A stretch of 64,000 nt of DNA from the NCBI GenBank assembly GCA_026168605.1, contig JAPFDX010000020.1, positions 1 to 64,000 on the forward strand, given 5' to 3'. The number at the start of each line of letters is the position of its first letter. Positions within the stretch are counted from its first letter, which is position 1. This DNA comes from Roseburia sp. (GTDB taxonomy: Bacteria; Bacillota; Clostridia; Lachnospirales; Lachnospiraceae). This document shows positions 17,184 to 26,016 of the stretch, piece by piece. Under the pieces are notes generated by a model. That model was not told where the DNA came from. It saw nothing but the letters and a program-made list of their open reading frames with translations, and made no database searches. A program made the position numbers and the translations under genes.

Positions 17184-17975
17184 TTAATTATTCACCCCTT
17201 CATAACGGTAAATATAATAATTTTCAGTACTGTCCACCCTCTGATAGCCCGCCCACTCAAGCGCTTCGCTCTGCACCTGATGCTTTGCCAGCACGATCAT
17301 GTTGATTCCCTTTTCATGTGCACGCTGTGCCAGATAGTACAATTCATCCGCCACAATCTCTTCCGCCGCATATTCGTACACATACCAGTGCAACTCCGCG
17401 CCACTCTCCGCTACCGCTTCCCTGCCGTACAGTTGAATAATATTCCCATCATACTGTCGCAAATAGACACACAGATAATAATTCGCCATGACACATGGAT
17501 ATGCCCATTCATCTTTTTTGTGTTCCTCAAGCTTGTCAGCCACTTCAATAACTTCCTGTGGTATTTTGTAAAGATTCGGTGCAGTCGTAAAAAACTTTTT
17601 TGAAAGAATATTCCCCCCGGTTCCCAGAAAAATCACGGCAGACAGAAGCAAAAGCAACACCTTCTGATATATTTTCCTTCTTTCCAGAAGTCGTGTTCCC
17701 ACATAAGCGCATCCAAGAATAAATGGAAACAGCCAGAATACCCTCACATATCTCCCGGTAACTGCCCCTTTCATCGAACACACCAGTCCGATTACTACCG
17801 GATTCAAAAACAAAATCCAGATGATGCCGCAAATCCACAATAATTTTTTACCTTCCTCACTGCGGTACTTCGTCAGCAATGCCAGAAGAATCAGCCCCAT
17901 CAACACAAGATACCAGTAGTTCTCAAAGTACAATTCATAGATTTCACACATATACGCAAAGCCTTGTTCCAACAT
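17184..17975 (-). CDS. Second subunit of a two-gene membrane module, copy A
   Basis: No named family is recognised. The 263-residue protein has about four TM helices (within residues 15-120) and a soluble C-terminal domain rich in aromatic residues (EWAYPCVMANYYLCVYL). The start at 17975 (MLEQGFAYM) has AGAGGAATCAT upstream; the earlier in-frame codon at 18044 would overlap the preceding gene. The protein matches the one encoded at 31630-32415 in length and layout. It shares the FLNPVV/FFNPVF segment, then an aromatic WLFPF/WMLPVSF helix, then a small soluble domain ending in a YxIYR/YAVYR strand. Its partner at 17987-19039 is likewise duplicated. Together they look like the C-terminal half of a GT-C-like enzyme encoded separately (inference). 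Confidence 0.6.
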   Translation of the reverse strand: MLEQGFAYMCEIYELYFENYWYLVLMGLILLALLTKYRSEEGKKLLWICGIIWILFLNPVVIGLVCSMKGAVTGRYVRVFWLFPFILGCAYVGTRLLERRKIYQKVLLLLLSAVIFLGTGGNILSKKFFTTAPNLYKIPQEVIEVADKLEEHKKDEWAYPCVMANYYLCVYLRQYDGNIIQLYGREAVAESGAELHWYVYEYAAEEIVADELYYLAQRAHEKGINMIVLAKHQVQSEALEWAGYQRVDSTENYYIYRYEGVNN

Positions 17976-17986
17976 ATGATTCCTCT

Positions 17987-19039
17987 TTATTTGTATACCA
18001 GATATAATTCCACAACTGCCAGCGCCAGACACGGCAACGCACACACCACCAGTTTTCCTACATTTTTCCAGCTTTTCTTCTCAATCAGATATTCCAGTCC
18101 AAATGCGCCCAGAAGAATAGGGCATAAAAACAACGCCATTGACGAGCAGAGGCACGCTCCAAGTACTGTCGCAAACATCAGCCCCCACATCCGCCTGTCT
18201 GTTCCGTCTTTGCGCAGGCAGATCCAGACATACCACAGCAACGGAATAAAGACGGCCGCGATCACTCCCTTTCCCTGCCAGACTCTTGTAAGCAGAAATA
18301 CAGAACTGGAAACGGTCGAAAATGCTCCAAAAATATTTGCCAGTATGACGAGCAACATAAATTCCATACGCTGCGAAAACCGGAGGAACAGCTTTTTTGC
18401 CAGAAGATAATAGACTACATAACACCACGCGATATTTACCGCCGGCAAAGCTGACCGCATCAGAATCGCCGGATGCAGAGACAGAAGTCTGGACCATGTA
18501 GCACAATAAACCGGGTAGGGTGAAAGCACATAATTTGCCATTGCCTTTAACTCTACCGGTGTTCCAAGATACGGATGGTTGATCGAAATCGTATCAGAAA
18601 AATATGACGTCACCGCCATCCCCACATAATAGGCATCATCATCATCCAGGTGCATATTGACACAGACATATGTCATTTGAAGAACAATCCCGGCTACGAC
18701 AAGCACAAATAATATCGTTCCCCATGCTTCCATTTGCGGGCGTTTCATATGAAATCCGACCAACTCTTTGCGATGCCATTTTACCCAAATGCCAATGCAG
18801 ATGATCAGAAACAACGTTCCTGCATAAACAGCCGACACCCTCGTGAGCGACTGCTTTGCAAAAGTTCCTGCCAGTACCCATACCTCAAATATGGCATACA
18901 TCACTATCATACCAAAATTCCATTTTTCCAAAACTTCGTTTCCATCAGTCCTGGTTTTTCCTATCTGGCAGACTGCCCCTATGCAGTAGGGCAACAGTGC
19001 CATAATCGCCAAAAATAAAATGATCTTTGCAATATCCAC
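17987..19039 (-). CDS. DUF6077-like membrane protein with DDDD motif, copy A
   Basis: This is a 350-residue polytopic protein (8-9 TM helices). An extracytoplasmic loop carries DDDDAYY at about residues 132-135, followed by HP and a Pro/Tyr-rich stretch. A later loop has RVWQGKGVIAAVFIPL. The same motifs (HGDDDDARF and RIWQGKAVCASFMIPL) occur in the paralogue at 32423-33487. I read it as the DUF6077 type of protein. The start is taken as GTG at 19039 because CCTCC (read GGAGG) lies exactly 6 nt upstream and the protein then aligns end to end with the paralogue; the ATG at 19072 lacks support. An acidic cluster in an outer loop suggests metal-dependent transfer from a lipid-linked sugar. This is not proven. 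Confidence 0.65.
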   Translation of the reverse strand: MDIAKIILFLAIMALLPYCIGAVCQIGKTRTDGNEVLEKWNFGMIVMYAIFEVWVLAGTFAKQSLTRVSAVYAGTLFLIICIGIWVKWHRKELVGFHMKRPQMEAWGTILFVLVVAGIVLQMTYVCVNMHLDDDDAYYVGMAVTSYFSDTISINHPYLGTPVELKAMANYVLSPYPVYCATWSRLLSLHPAILMRSALPAVNIAWCYVVYYLLAKKLFLRFSQRMEFMLLVILANIFGAFSTVSSSVFLLTRVWQGKGVIAAVFIPLLWYVWICLRKDGTDRRMWGLMFATVLGACLCSSMALFLCPILLGAFGLEYLIEKKSWKNVGKLVVCALPCLALAVVELYLVYK

Positions 19040-19078
19040 ACATTTCCTCCCCGTCATCACAGCTCTCTGCATCGACTT

Positions 19079-20887
19079 TTATCCCAGAATTTCACACAGT
19101 GTCCTCACAAGTCTGTCATTGTCCTCATGATTGCGTACGGCAGCCCTTAAATACTGCCTGCCATTTGCCACCTTCCTTGTCAGATCCTTCACCAGAATCT
19201 GATGTTGTATCAGGAGTTCTTTCATCACACCGGCTGCTGTCCTTCCATCTGTCAGTTCCACCATCACATAGTTTGCCTGCGTTGGAAGCACTCTAAGCCC
19301 GGGAAGCTTAGCAAGCTCTGCCACAAAGCTTTCTCTCTCCTCCCTAAAGCTTTTAAGCCCTGCGGCATAATCCTTCCGGTATTTCTCCTCAATCTGCATA
19401 TAATACTCTGCCAGAGAATTGATATTCCAGATAGCGACATCCTGCTTTAGCCAGGCAATCAGCTCCGTATCCCCGCAGGCAAGCACTCCAAGGCGCAAGC
19501 CCGGTATTCCATAAGATTTTGAAATACTCTTTACCACAATCAGATTCGGATATTCGGCAAAAAAACTCTCCTGAATCAGACTGTTCTCCTGCTCCTCTGC
19601 AAAATCAGCAAAAGATTCATCCCACAGCAGTGTGATCTGCTCCTGTTTCGTCCAGTCCAGCAGTTTTTTACGTTCTGCTCTGTCCAGATAATTTCCTGTC
19701 GGATTATCAGGATTTACAAGAACCAGGTTTTTCACACGGTTTTTGGAAAAGAACCCGATCAACTCGTCTGCTGTATAGCGAAAATCTTTGTTTTCCGGGA
19801 AAAATGTCACTGCCTCATCCCCATAACGATTGGGATATTCTTCAAAAGTCGGACGAATAAACCCTATTCTGCCATCCAGTTTTGCCATCACTGATTTTAT
19901 CAGCTCAGCCGCGCCATTCCCCACAACGATATGTTCCTGCTTTACGCCAAAATTCTTTGCCGCCAGCAGAGAATTGACACGCATACCTGACGGATACTGC
20001 GTGACAAGCACCTCAAAATTTGCTTTCAGCTCATCCAGAAGCTTCTGTGGGGGAAAATATGGATTCACCAGATAGCAGAAATCCAAAAGCTTCGGGTATC
20101 TCCAGTATCCTCCGTATCTCCCCGTCATCAACTCCGCTTTCGTGTCATCCTCCTCCGCAAACAGCGAAGTTGCAATATCCAGATCCTGCACATCATCAAT
20201 CTCATACCACAGCTCACCCTGTAGACGCTTTGCCTTGATGACAGGCTCATCCAGAATTGAGATGACACTCAGCACCTGCTCATAGTACTCGTTATTGCCA
20301 AGCGCTTTCTGGTAAGCCTCCAGAAACGGAACATACCGTGATCTCGAAAACTCTTTACTAAATTTATAAATATTCACCGTCTTATAGTAGCTTTCTTTTT
20401 CCTCGAACCGGAATTTTCTTCCGGGTATGAACTCTGTAATCTGATCCTTTTCGTCCAGCTTTACTACAGTGCCATCCATCCACCGCTCATACTTGTCCAC
20501 AAGCGCCAGTGTATCACGCGTATCCTCTACAAGTCCCAGCAATACGGCGTCCTCAAAAATAATGTCAGACTCCAGCAAAAGCGTATCATCCTCCATGAGG
20601 TACTCCTTCGCCATTGCAAGCGAATAGATATTGTTCGTCCTATCATAAATCGTGTTGTTCACATACACAACCGGCGTCTGAATTCCAAGCGTTCCGATAT
20701 AGTTCATCAGCTTTTCCCCTTCATAGCCTACCACGATCACAATTCTGCTCAACTGTAATTTTTCGAGCTGGCGCAGCGCGCGCTCAATCAGGGAGACTCC
20801 ATCCACCCTGACCATACATTTTGTATTGTTCTCCGTTAAGTCCTTCAGCCTTTTTCCCATTCCGGCTGCCAATATCACTGCCTGCAT
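19079..20887 (-). CDS. LicC-like cytidylyltransferase fused to a HisC/CobD-like PLP enzyme
   Basis: The 602-residue protein has two enzymes. Residues 1-245 form a sugar/alcohol-phosphate nucleotidyltransferase: MQAVILAAGMGKRL with K24 in NNTKCMV, the metal residue in LLESD (D108) and WYEIDDVQD near 228-236, like LicC CTP:phosphocholine cytidylyltransferase. Residues 265-602 are a fold-type I PLP enzyme. They show NPDNPTGN (392-399), DESFADF (D423), SISKSYG with PLP lysine K457, and GLRLG. The nearest relatives by motif are HisC aminotransferase and CobD threonine-phosphate decarboxylase. The start at 20887 has AGGAGG at good spacing. It follows LicD by 13 nt. One reading is O-phosphoserine (or phosphothreonine) decarboxylation to a phospho-aminoalcohol and activation as the CDP derivative for LicD. 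A transaminase feeding the same activation step is the alternative. Confidence 0.85.
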   Translation of the reverse strand: MQAVILAAGMGKRLKDLTENNTKCMVRVDGVSLIERALRQLEKLQLSRIVIVVGYEGEKLMNYIGTLGIQTPVVYVNNTIYDRTNNIYSLAMAKEYLMEDDTLLLESDIIFEDAVLLGLVEDTRDTLALVDKYERWMDGTVVKLDEKDQITEFIPGRKFRFEEKESYYKTVNIYKFSKEFSRSRYVPFLEAYQKALGNNEYYEQVLSVISILDEPVIKAKRLQGELWYEIDDVQDLDIATSLFAEEDDTKAELMTGRYGGYWRYPKLLDFCYLVNPYFPPQKLLDELKANFEVLVTQYPSGMRVNSLLAAKNFGVKQEHIVVGNGAAELIKSVMAKLDGRIGFIRPTFEEYPNRYGDEAVTFFPENKDFRYTADELIGFFSKNRVKNLVLVNPDNPTGNYLDRAERKKLLDWTKQEQITLLWDESFADFAEEQENSLIQESFFAEYPNLIVVKSISKSYGIPGLRLGVLACGDTELIAWLKQDVAIWNINSLAEYYMQIEEKYRKDYAAGLKSFREERESFVAELAKLPGLRVLPTQANYVMVELTDGRTAAGVMKELLIQHQILVKDLTRKVANGRQYLRAAVRNHEDNDRLVRTLCEILG

Positions 20888-20900
20888 TCCTTCCTCCTTC

Positions 20901-21719
20901 TCATACCTTACCTTGTTTACGGTACGCCTTATAATTATGTTGTGGACATCTTGCTTCCTCTGGCGGCAACTCCATATAATTACCATAAGAAGTTCGAAGC
21001 AGTCTGTCGTATTCTTTTGGTACCGTCACCTGCATATCACAAAATGGCAGTCTGGTGACCTGCTCAAAATATTCCTTTTCAAACATTTCCGGCTCCCAGA
21101 CAATGCATCCCACGTAACGACTCTCCTCCCATGAAAACCGATTTTTATACTGTTCCAGCCTATTTAAAAAATAGTCCTTCCCTTTCCATCTGGCAAACAG
21201 ATAGAGCAGATATTTATCTATCACACGGTATTTTTTCTTTGGCATTTCAAACTTCTGTCTGGTAGCGTAGTAGCTTCCGGCAATCAACTGCTGTCTGGTA
21301 CGCATCATCTTTTTCCAGATCTCCTTACTGTTTCCCATGCCATCCAGCGGATAAATATCCACAAACAGCCCCATCCCACACGGGATCTCATTCTTCACCT
21401 CGACCGGATATTCCACATTACAAAAGCGGGCAATCATATGCGGATAGTTTGCATTATTGCGGTTTGTAAAAATACGAAACGGATACAGTTCCTCTTCATG
21501 GCGGATACAGTACTCCAAAAACTTCTCATAGTCTTCCCGGCGCATCATAATATCCAGATCATCATCCCACGGGATAAACCCCTGATGCCGGACTGTTCCG
21601 ATCAGTGAACCATACGCCATATAGTAAGTCACCCCCAGTCCTTTTGCCAGTGCATCTATTTTTTTCAAAATATCCAGCGTCACCGCATGAATTTCATCCA
21701 TCTGCAATTCTCTCCGCAT
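20901..21719 (-). CDS. licD: LicD-family phosphotransferase
   Basis: LicD proteins transfer phosphocholine or related phospho-groups from a CDP donor to a glycan. Residues 34-60 have the family core, with MAYGSLIGTVRHQGFIPWDD continuing into the acidic DDDLD (52-56). The following MMRREDYEKF is typical. Length (272 residues) is normal. The start at 21719 (MRRELQMDEI) follows GAGAGGGAAA; an upstream ATG at 21758 would overlap the flippase gene. It is immediately followed by the cytidylyltransferase-PLP fusion, which strongly suggests the fusion makes its donor. No choline uptake or choline kinase gene (licA/licB) is in the window, so the donor may not be choline (inference). Confidence 0.92.
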   Translation of the reverse strand: MRRELQMDEIHAVTLDILKKIDALAKGLGVTYYMAYGSLIGTVRHQGFIPWDDDLDIMMRREDYEKFLEYCIRHEEELYPFRIFTNRNNANYPHMIARFCNVEYPVEVKNEIPCGMGLFVDIYPLDGMGNSKEIWKKMMRTRQQLIAGSYYATRQKFEMPKKKYRVIDKYLLYLFARWKGKDYFLNRLEQYKNRFSWEESRYVGCIVWEPEMFEKEYFEQVTRLPFCDMQVTVPKEYDRLLRTSYGNYMELPPEEARCPQHNYKAYRKQGKV

Positions 21720-21744
21720 TTTCCCTCTCCCAGCCTTATCTCTC

Positions 21745-23166
21745 CTATTTTCCAGCAAACTTTTCTTTTAATCTGTGTCCGATTTCAAACTCATGCTCCG
21801 CCCACCACAAGAAAAATATGCCAAGCCCTGCAAGCAGCATCCAGCGCACCAGCCAGTATTCGACCAGAAACAGCGAAACTGCACCAGCCGCCATTGTTCC
21901 CACACTGTAACATACCAGCTTTCCTGTATCGAATATACATCCTTTTTGCACACGCCATGCAATGATATAATGAAACACAAAATACAGCAGATAGGTTACA
22001 AGCGTGGTATATGCTGCCGCCAGATATCCAAACTTTCGAATAAACAGAAAATTCAAAATGATATTAATCCCTGCCGCCATTCCGGTTCCAAGTGCAATAT
22101 ACTTCGTCTTTTCATAATAATACTCCACACAGGAGGGAAATGTATATAGAAACATAAAATATCCTCCCACAACAATTGGAATCACGGAATACATGGCATC
22201 CCAGTATTCCTTTGCGCCAAGCAATTTCACCAGTTCGGGCGTTCCGAGCATGACCATCCCCGAAAACACCATCATGCCAAACGCATACTTACTTCCAGCT
22301 TTCCGGATGTCATCATATCTTTCCGCCGCCATTTTCTCATAAAACCAAGGTCCCCACACATTGTCCAGGGAATTTGCCGTCACGTTAATAATGGAAAAAA
22401 TCGTATATCCAAAACTGTAAATTCCTGCCTGCGCGCTTCCGATCATGTTCTGGATCATGATTCGGTCAAACTGTGACAGGATTACCTGCGAGATGCCATG
22501 CGGAATCAGGGGCAGGCTGTAACTCACAGCATACCTTACATACTCCTTATCCGGTACCGGTTTCGCCTGTCTCCAAAAATACCAGATAATGACAACCGCG
22601 ATCAAAATCACGGGAAGTGCATTTCCCAAAATCCTTCCGATCGCCCGGTCACTGCGAAAAACCGTCAGAATGAAAAACACCGACAATCCCAGATTCGCCA
22701 GCGCATTAAAGGCAGAAATTTTGAGAAATGCCGTATACTGGTAATCCAGTCCGACATATACATTAAAAAATTGTATCAGTGCAGTTCCAAAGCTGTCAAG
22801 CAGAAGCAGATTTACGATCACACGCGAAAATCCAAGCCATGTCCCATAAAGTGGATAAAGCAGATTTCCAAGCAACAACCAGATAAGAAGGCTTACCAGT
22901 GCAAGCAGTATACAGTTGGAATTGTAGCGGGCAAAATTCTCCCCATATTTATAACGTGCATTTTTCAGACTTGTGTGCAGCGCCAGACCAATCAATAAAA
23001 ACAAAATGGTCTGGTATGCCAGGTATGTATTAAAAATTCCGTATTCCGAAGTCGAAAGAAGACGTGAAAAAACAGGGACTGTCAAAAAACTCAGTCCCTT
23101 CAGCATATAATTCCCAACTGTATAACCGATACCGGCTTTTATTACCCTGCTGTTTTTTTTCTCCAT
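21745..23166 (-). CDS. wzx: Wzx-like lipid-linked oligosaccharide flippase
   Basis: This is a polysaccharide transporter of the MOP superfamily with about 14 TM helices over 473 residues. The N-terminus has the typical GYTVGNYMLKGLSFLTVPVF followed by SRLLSTSEYGIFNTY, a hallmark of the PST/Wzx group. It moves undecaprenyl-linked repeat units across the membrane for a Wzy-type polymerase. The Wzy-like protein encoded at 30424-31611 and the Wzz-like protein at 33477-34766 complete such a system. The start at 23166 (MEKKNSRVIK) is supported by GAGGAGATT. Presence of Wzx together with two ABC exporters shows that more than one export route is encoded here. Confidence 0.92.
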   Translation of the reverse strand: MEKKNSRVIKAGIGYTVGNYMLKGLSFLTVPVFSRLLSTSEYGIFNTYLAYQTILFLLIGLALHTSLKNARYKYGENFARYNSNCILLALVSLLIWLLLGNLLYPLYGTWLGFSRVIVNLLLLDSFGTALIQFFNVYVGLDYQYTAFLKISAFNALANLGLSVFFILTVFRSDRAIGRILGNALPVILIAVVIIWYFWRQAKPVPDKEYVRYAVSYSLPLIPHGISQVILSQFDRIMIQNMIGSAQAGIYSFGYTIFSIINVTANSLDNVWGPWFYEKMAAERYDDIRKAGSKYAFGMMVFSGMVMLGTPELVKLLGAKEYWDAMYSVIPIVVGGYFMFLYTFPSCVEYYYEKTKYIALGTGMAAGINIILNFLFIRKFGYLAAAYTTLVTYLLYFVFHYIIAWRVQKGCIFDTGKLVCYSVGTMAAGAVSLFLVEYWLVRWMLLAGLGIFFLWWAEHEFEIGHRLKEKFAGK

Positions 23167-23176
23167 AATCTCCTCT

Positions 23177-24124
23177 TTATCCGCGCACCTCATACTCTCT
23201 CATCAGTTTCAAAAACTTCCGGTACGACTTTGCCACATTGGAAAAATAAAAAATCTTCGCATCGCAAAAGTCCGTATAAATCTGTCTCGTCGTGACTGCC
23301 TCCTTGTGCATACAGACCACCTCCGGCGAATAGAGCATGACAAGTCCCCTCTTTTTTGCCAGATAGTAGAGGATCTCCTCCTCCGCATACAGAAACGTCT
23401 CCGGCCAGAAGCCGTCAAATTCCGCAAAAAAGTCTTTCGAGAACACCATGCAACAGCCGTGCAGGAGCACGTCCGTAAGTTCCTCTCCGATGCGCACATC
23501 CGCGGAGACGGATCTTCCCTCCACCTCACGCGTCGTCAGGTTCTTGCTGCCGTCAGAGACGTCCACGCCCGCCTCGTTTGTGGCGATCCCATAATATCCT
23601 GCCACCGCCTTTTTCAGTCGCAGGAGCCGGATCGCCCGGAACATCCACGCCTTGCAGGAGGAGATCAGCGCCTGCTTGCGCATATAGGGGATCGTGTAGA
23701 CGCGCGCCCTTGCCACCGGATTAAAATGCTGGGTGCGGCTCGCATCGATGATGTCCGCGCCAAGGACTGCGAACGGCTTTCTCTCATAGATCCCATACAG
23801 CTTCTCGCAGTAATCCGTCTGTTCAAAAATGATGTCGCTGTTTGCCGCCACGACAAAATCCGGATGAAAATGCTCTCTCGCATAGCGGATCCCCAGGTTA
23901 TTCCCCTGCGCAAATCCCAGATTCTGCTCCGCCGCAACAATATGCACCCGTGCCTCGCCCGCAAAATGTTCCCTTAGCTGCTCTGCGCTTCCATTTTCTG
24001 AGCCGTTGTCCACGATCACGATCTGTATGTCGGGATACGTCTGCGTCGTGAGAATGGACGCTGCACACGCGATCGTTTCCCCGTAGGTCTTATAATTTAA
24101 AATCACAAAACTGATAGTTCCCAT
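23177..24124 (-). CDS. Family 2 glycosyltransferase (rhamnosyltransferase-like)
   Basis: This is a GT2 of the WbbL/RfbF-like group. ISFVILNYKTYGETIACAAS, IQIVIVDNGSENGSAEQL, LGFAQGNNLGIRYA and VVAANSDIIFE (the NSD form of the metal motif) are all visible. VLLHGCCMVFSKDFF and ETFLYAEEEILYYLAKKRG follow, as in rhamnosyltransferases. That the window makes dTDP-rhamnose supports, but does not prove, rhamnose as donor. The start at 24124 (MGTISFVIL) is placed just after the stop of the neighbouring GT2; AGAGG precedes it. The much longer upstream extension is out of place with the family and overlaps the neighbour in another frame. Confidence 0.88.
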   Translation of the reverse strand: MGTISFVILNYKTYGETIACAASILTTQTYPDIQIVIVDNGSENGSAEQLREHFAGEARVHIVAAEQNLGFAQGNNLGIRYAREHFHPDFVVAANSDIIFEQTDYCEKLYGIYERKPFAVLGADIIDASRTQHFNPVARARVYTIPYMRKQALISSCKAWMFRAIRLLRLKKAVAGYYGIATNEAGVDVSDGSKNLTTREVEGRSVSADVRIGEELTDVLLHGCCMVFSKDFFAEFDGFWPETFLYAEEEILYYLAKKRGLVMLYSPEVVCMHKEAVTTRQIYTDFCDAKIFYFSNVAKSYRKFLKLMREYEVRG

Positions 24125-24129
24125 AGCCT

Positions 24130-24951
24130 CTATGCCCCTGAATATCTCGTCTTTGTCCCGAGCAGAATCCGGATGTACGGCGTCACCGAGCGCACGATCG
24201 CCGTTCCTAGTCCGAAATTCTTGCGCAGGAAATGAAACCAGTCGGCAAACGGCAGCCCTTTTCTGCTCTCCTTTAAGCGGATGCGCTCCATGCGCGGAAG
24301 CGTCTCGTCCTGCCAGGTGCGCTGTAAGGTATTGTCGTTGCACTCTCCCACATACTGGTGAAAGATGCGGATCGCATAACCCTTTTTGCTGATCTGCAGT
24401 CCGTAGTCAAAATCACCGATGCTGTGCTGGTAAAACGGGTCGATCCCCACCTGCATAAAAATATCGTGCGGAATCAGAGCGCAATTTGCATTAAACGTGT
24501 CGAAGCAGATCTCCTGCTCCCTCGGCCCATACTTTTTATACTTGATCCCTTTTGTATATTTGATTCCGCCATAGCTTAAGCTGCCGTCCTCGTTGCAGAT
24601 CGCGCCGACCATCACGGTATCGGACTTTAACACCGGGAGCATATCGTCAAAAACGCCCGGAAAAAACTTCGTGTCATCGTTCATCAGCATATAATAATCA
24701 TAGTCCGCATGATGCTTCTTGGCGTGCTCAATCGCCTCGTACATTCCTCTGTTCCAGAACAGACCGCCGTCGCCGTTTACAATGTCGATCTTCTCCGGCT
24801 GGGCGGCCAGCATCTCCGCCGTGCCGTCCGTACTCCCGTCATTGACCACGACATAGTCAAATATCACATCCTTATTTTCCCGGAGTGTGCGGATGCTGCG
24901 CTCCGTCATATCCCTCCGGTTAAAGCAGGTAAAAATTGCCAAAATTCTCAT
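24130..24951 (-). CDS. Family 2 glycosyltransferase
   Basis: A short GT2 (274 residues). ILAIFTCFNRRDMTERSIRT, FDYVVVNDGSTDGTAEML, GLFWNRGMYEAIEHA and MLMNDDTKFF (metal motif as NDD) place it near the WcaA/rhamnosyltransferase-like GT2s. QISKKGYAIRIFHQYVGECN and a Pro-poor C-terminal helix follow. The start at 24951 is chosen because AAGGAGACGGTC precedes it; 51 nt of upstream in-frame sequence overlap the next gene. It is separated from the following GT2 by only 5 nt, implying translational coupling and sequential action. Confidence 0.88.
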   Translation of the reverse strand: MRILAIFTCFNRRDMTERSIRTLRENKDVIFDYVVVNDGSTDGTAEMLAAQPEKIDIVNGDGGLFWNRGMYEAIEHAKKHHADYDYYMLMNDDTKFFPGVFDDMLPVLKSDTVMVGAICNEDGSLSYGGIKYTKGIKYKKYGPREQEICFDTFNANCALIPHDIFMQVGIDPFYQHSIGDFDYGLQISKKGYAIRIFHQYVGECNDNTLQRTWQDETLPRMERIRLKESRKGLPFADWFHFLRKNFGLGTAIVRSVTPYIRILLGTKTRYSGA

Positions 24952-24998
24952 GACCGTCTCCTTATTTACATTTCGGTGAGCGCCTTTCTGTACGGTGC

Positions 24999-25979
24999 TC
25001 ACGATTTACCGATGTAATTTCTCCGGAACAATTTATGGTACACGCGCTTGAAAAGATCCGGCTCAGAAATTTTTATCAGCTCCTTTTTCAGGCGCTTTCT
25101 GACCTCCGGCAGCTCCTCGATGCGCTCCGGAAAAAAAGTGACCGCCTCGTCCGTCTTTAACGCGTGTACCGCCTCGGGCGCTGCTCCATCGCCACAGTGC
25201 ACGCCCGAGCCGTCCCAGCCGTCGTTTGCCACAAGCGACCTTGTCGGGGCGAGGATCAGCCCGTCCTGCAAAAATGTCGCATAATACCAACGGATCGCCC
25301 AGGAATTTGTCCCCGCATCCTGCTGCTGTGCCTTTAAAATCTGGTAAAAATTGTAGGTGTTGTCATAGTTAAAGCGCTTGCGGTAAGCAGCGTCCGTCAC
25401 CAGCCGCTCCCAGCCCTTCGCATCGGCGTCAAATGCCGCCCAGCGGTCCGCCCAGGTCGCCCACGACCAGCTTGTCCCTGTCAGCCCGCACAGATAGGAG
25501 GACTTGTCGTAATCGGTGTGGTCGTCCAGAAACGAGTAGCCCGTCACTCCGGTCACCCGTTTCTCGTCCTCATAACGGTCCAGACCGTCATTCATAAAAC
25601 GCAGAAAAAAACGGTTTGTCACCAGATCATCCTCCAGCACGATTACCCTCCCGTACCGGTTTACAATCTCCGTCACACCCTCAATGATATTTTTCGCCAG
25701 CCCGTAGTTCTCCTCCCGCGCCACCAGCGTCACACGGGAAAAGCCCTGCACGCCGGCCGCATACGCGCGGATCTGCTCCACCTTTCTGACATTTTCCTGC
25801 CATGCCCGGCGTGCCTCCTCACTCTCATCCTTCTGCGGTTTCGCCGCATCCGAAAAGATATAAAGCTCTGTCTGATTCGCCAGCTCGTTTGCCGCCAGCG
25901 CCTCGATCGTATTTTTTGTGTGCTCCGGCCGGTTGTAGGTAAACAAAATCACCGGCGCCACCTGTCCTCTTTTACTCAT
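24999..25979 (-). CDS. GT-A glycosyltransferase of the GNT-I-like group
   Basis: The protein (326 residues) starts with PVILFTYNRPEHTKNTIEAL and has an insertion (KPQKDESEEARRAW) before RVTLVAREENYGLAKNIIEG. The metal site is VIVLEDDLVTNRFF. The block SSYLCGLTGTSWSWATWADR is characteristic of bacterial proteins related to GNT-I/sugar transferases in polysaccharide loci. The start at 25979 (MSKRGQVAP) is preceded by AAGGGATGCGT; another ATG two codons earlier would put the ribosome binding site too close. Substrate unknown. Confidence 0.82.
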   Translation of the reverse strand: MSKRGQVAPVILFTYNRPEHTKNTIEALAANELANQTELYIFSDAAKPQKDESEEARRAWQENVRKVEQIRAYAAGVQGFSRVTLVAREENYGLAKNIIEGVTEIVNRYGRVIVLEDDLVTNRFFLRFMNDGLDRYEDEKRVTGVTGYSFLDDHTDYDKSSYLCGLTGTSWSWATWADRWAAFDADAKGWERLVTDAAYRKRFNYDNTYNFYQILKAQQQDAGTNSWAIRWYYATFLQDGLILAPTRSLVANDGWDGSGVHCGDGAAPEAVHALKTDEAVTFFPERIEELPEVRKRLKKELIKISEPDLFKRVYHKLFRRNYIGKS

Positions 25980-26016
25980 ACGCATCCCTTAATAAAGATA
26001 TTTTACACTGCATCCC

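Noticed and set aside
17975-17989. A frameshift splitting a single gene into 17184-17975 and 17987-19039
   Set aside because: The second copy (31630-33487) is divided at the same point, and both second genes have their own ribosome binding sites.
22498-22998. Plus-strand 166-codon frame antisense to the flippase gene
   Set aside because: Basic and featureless; the flippase gene on the other strand explains this sequence.
23306-23977. Plus-strand 223-codon open frame antisense to a GT2 gene
   Set aside because: It is a shadow of the GC-rich coding region; the minus-strand GT2 has all family motifs.
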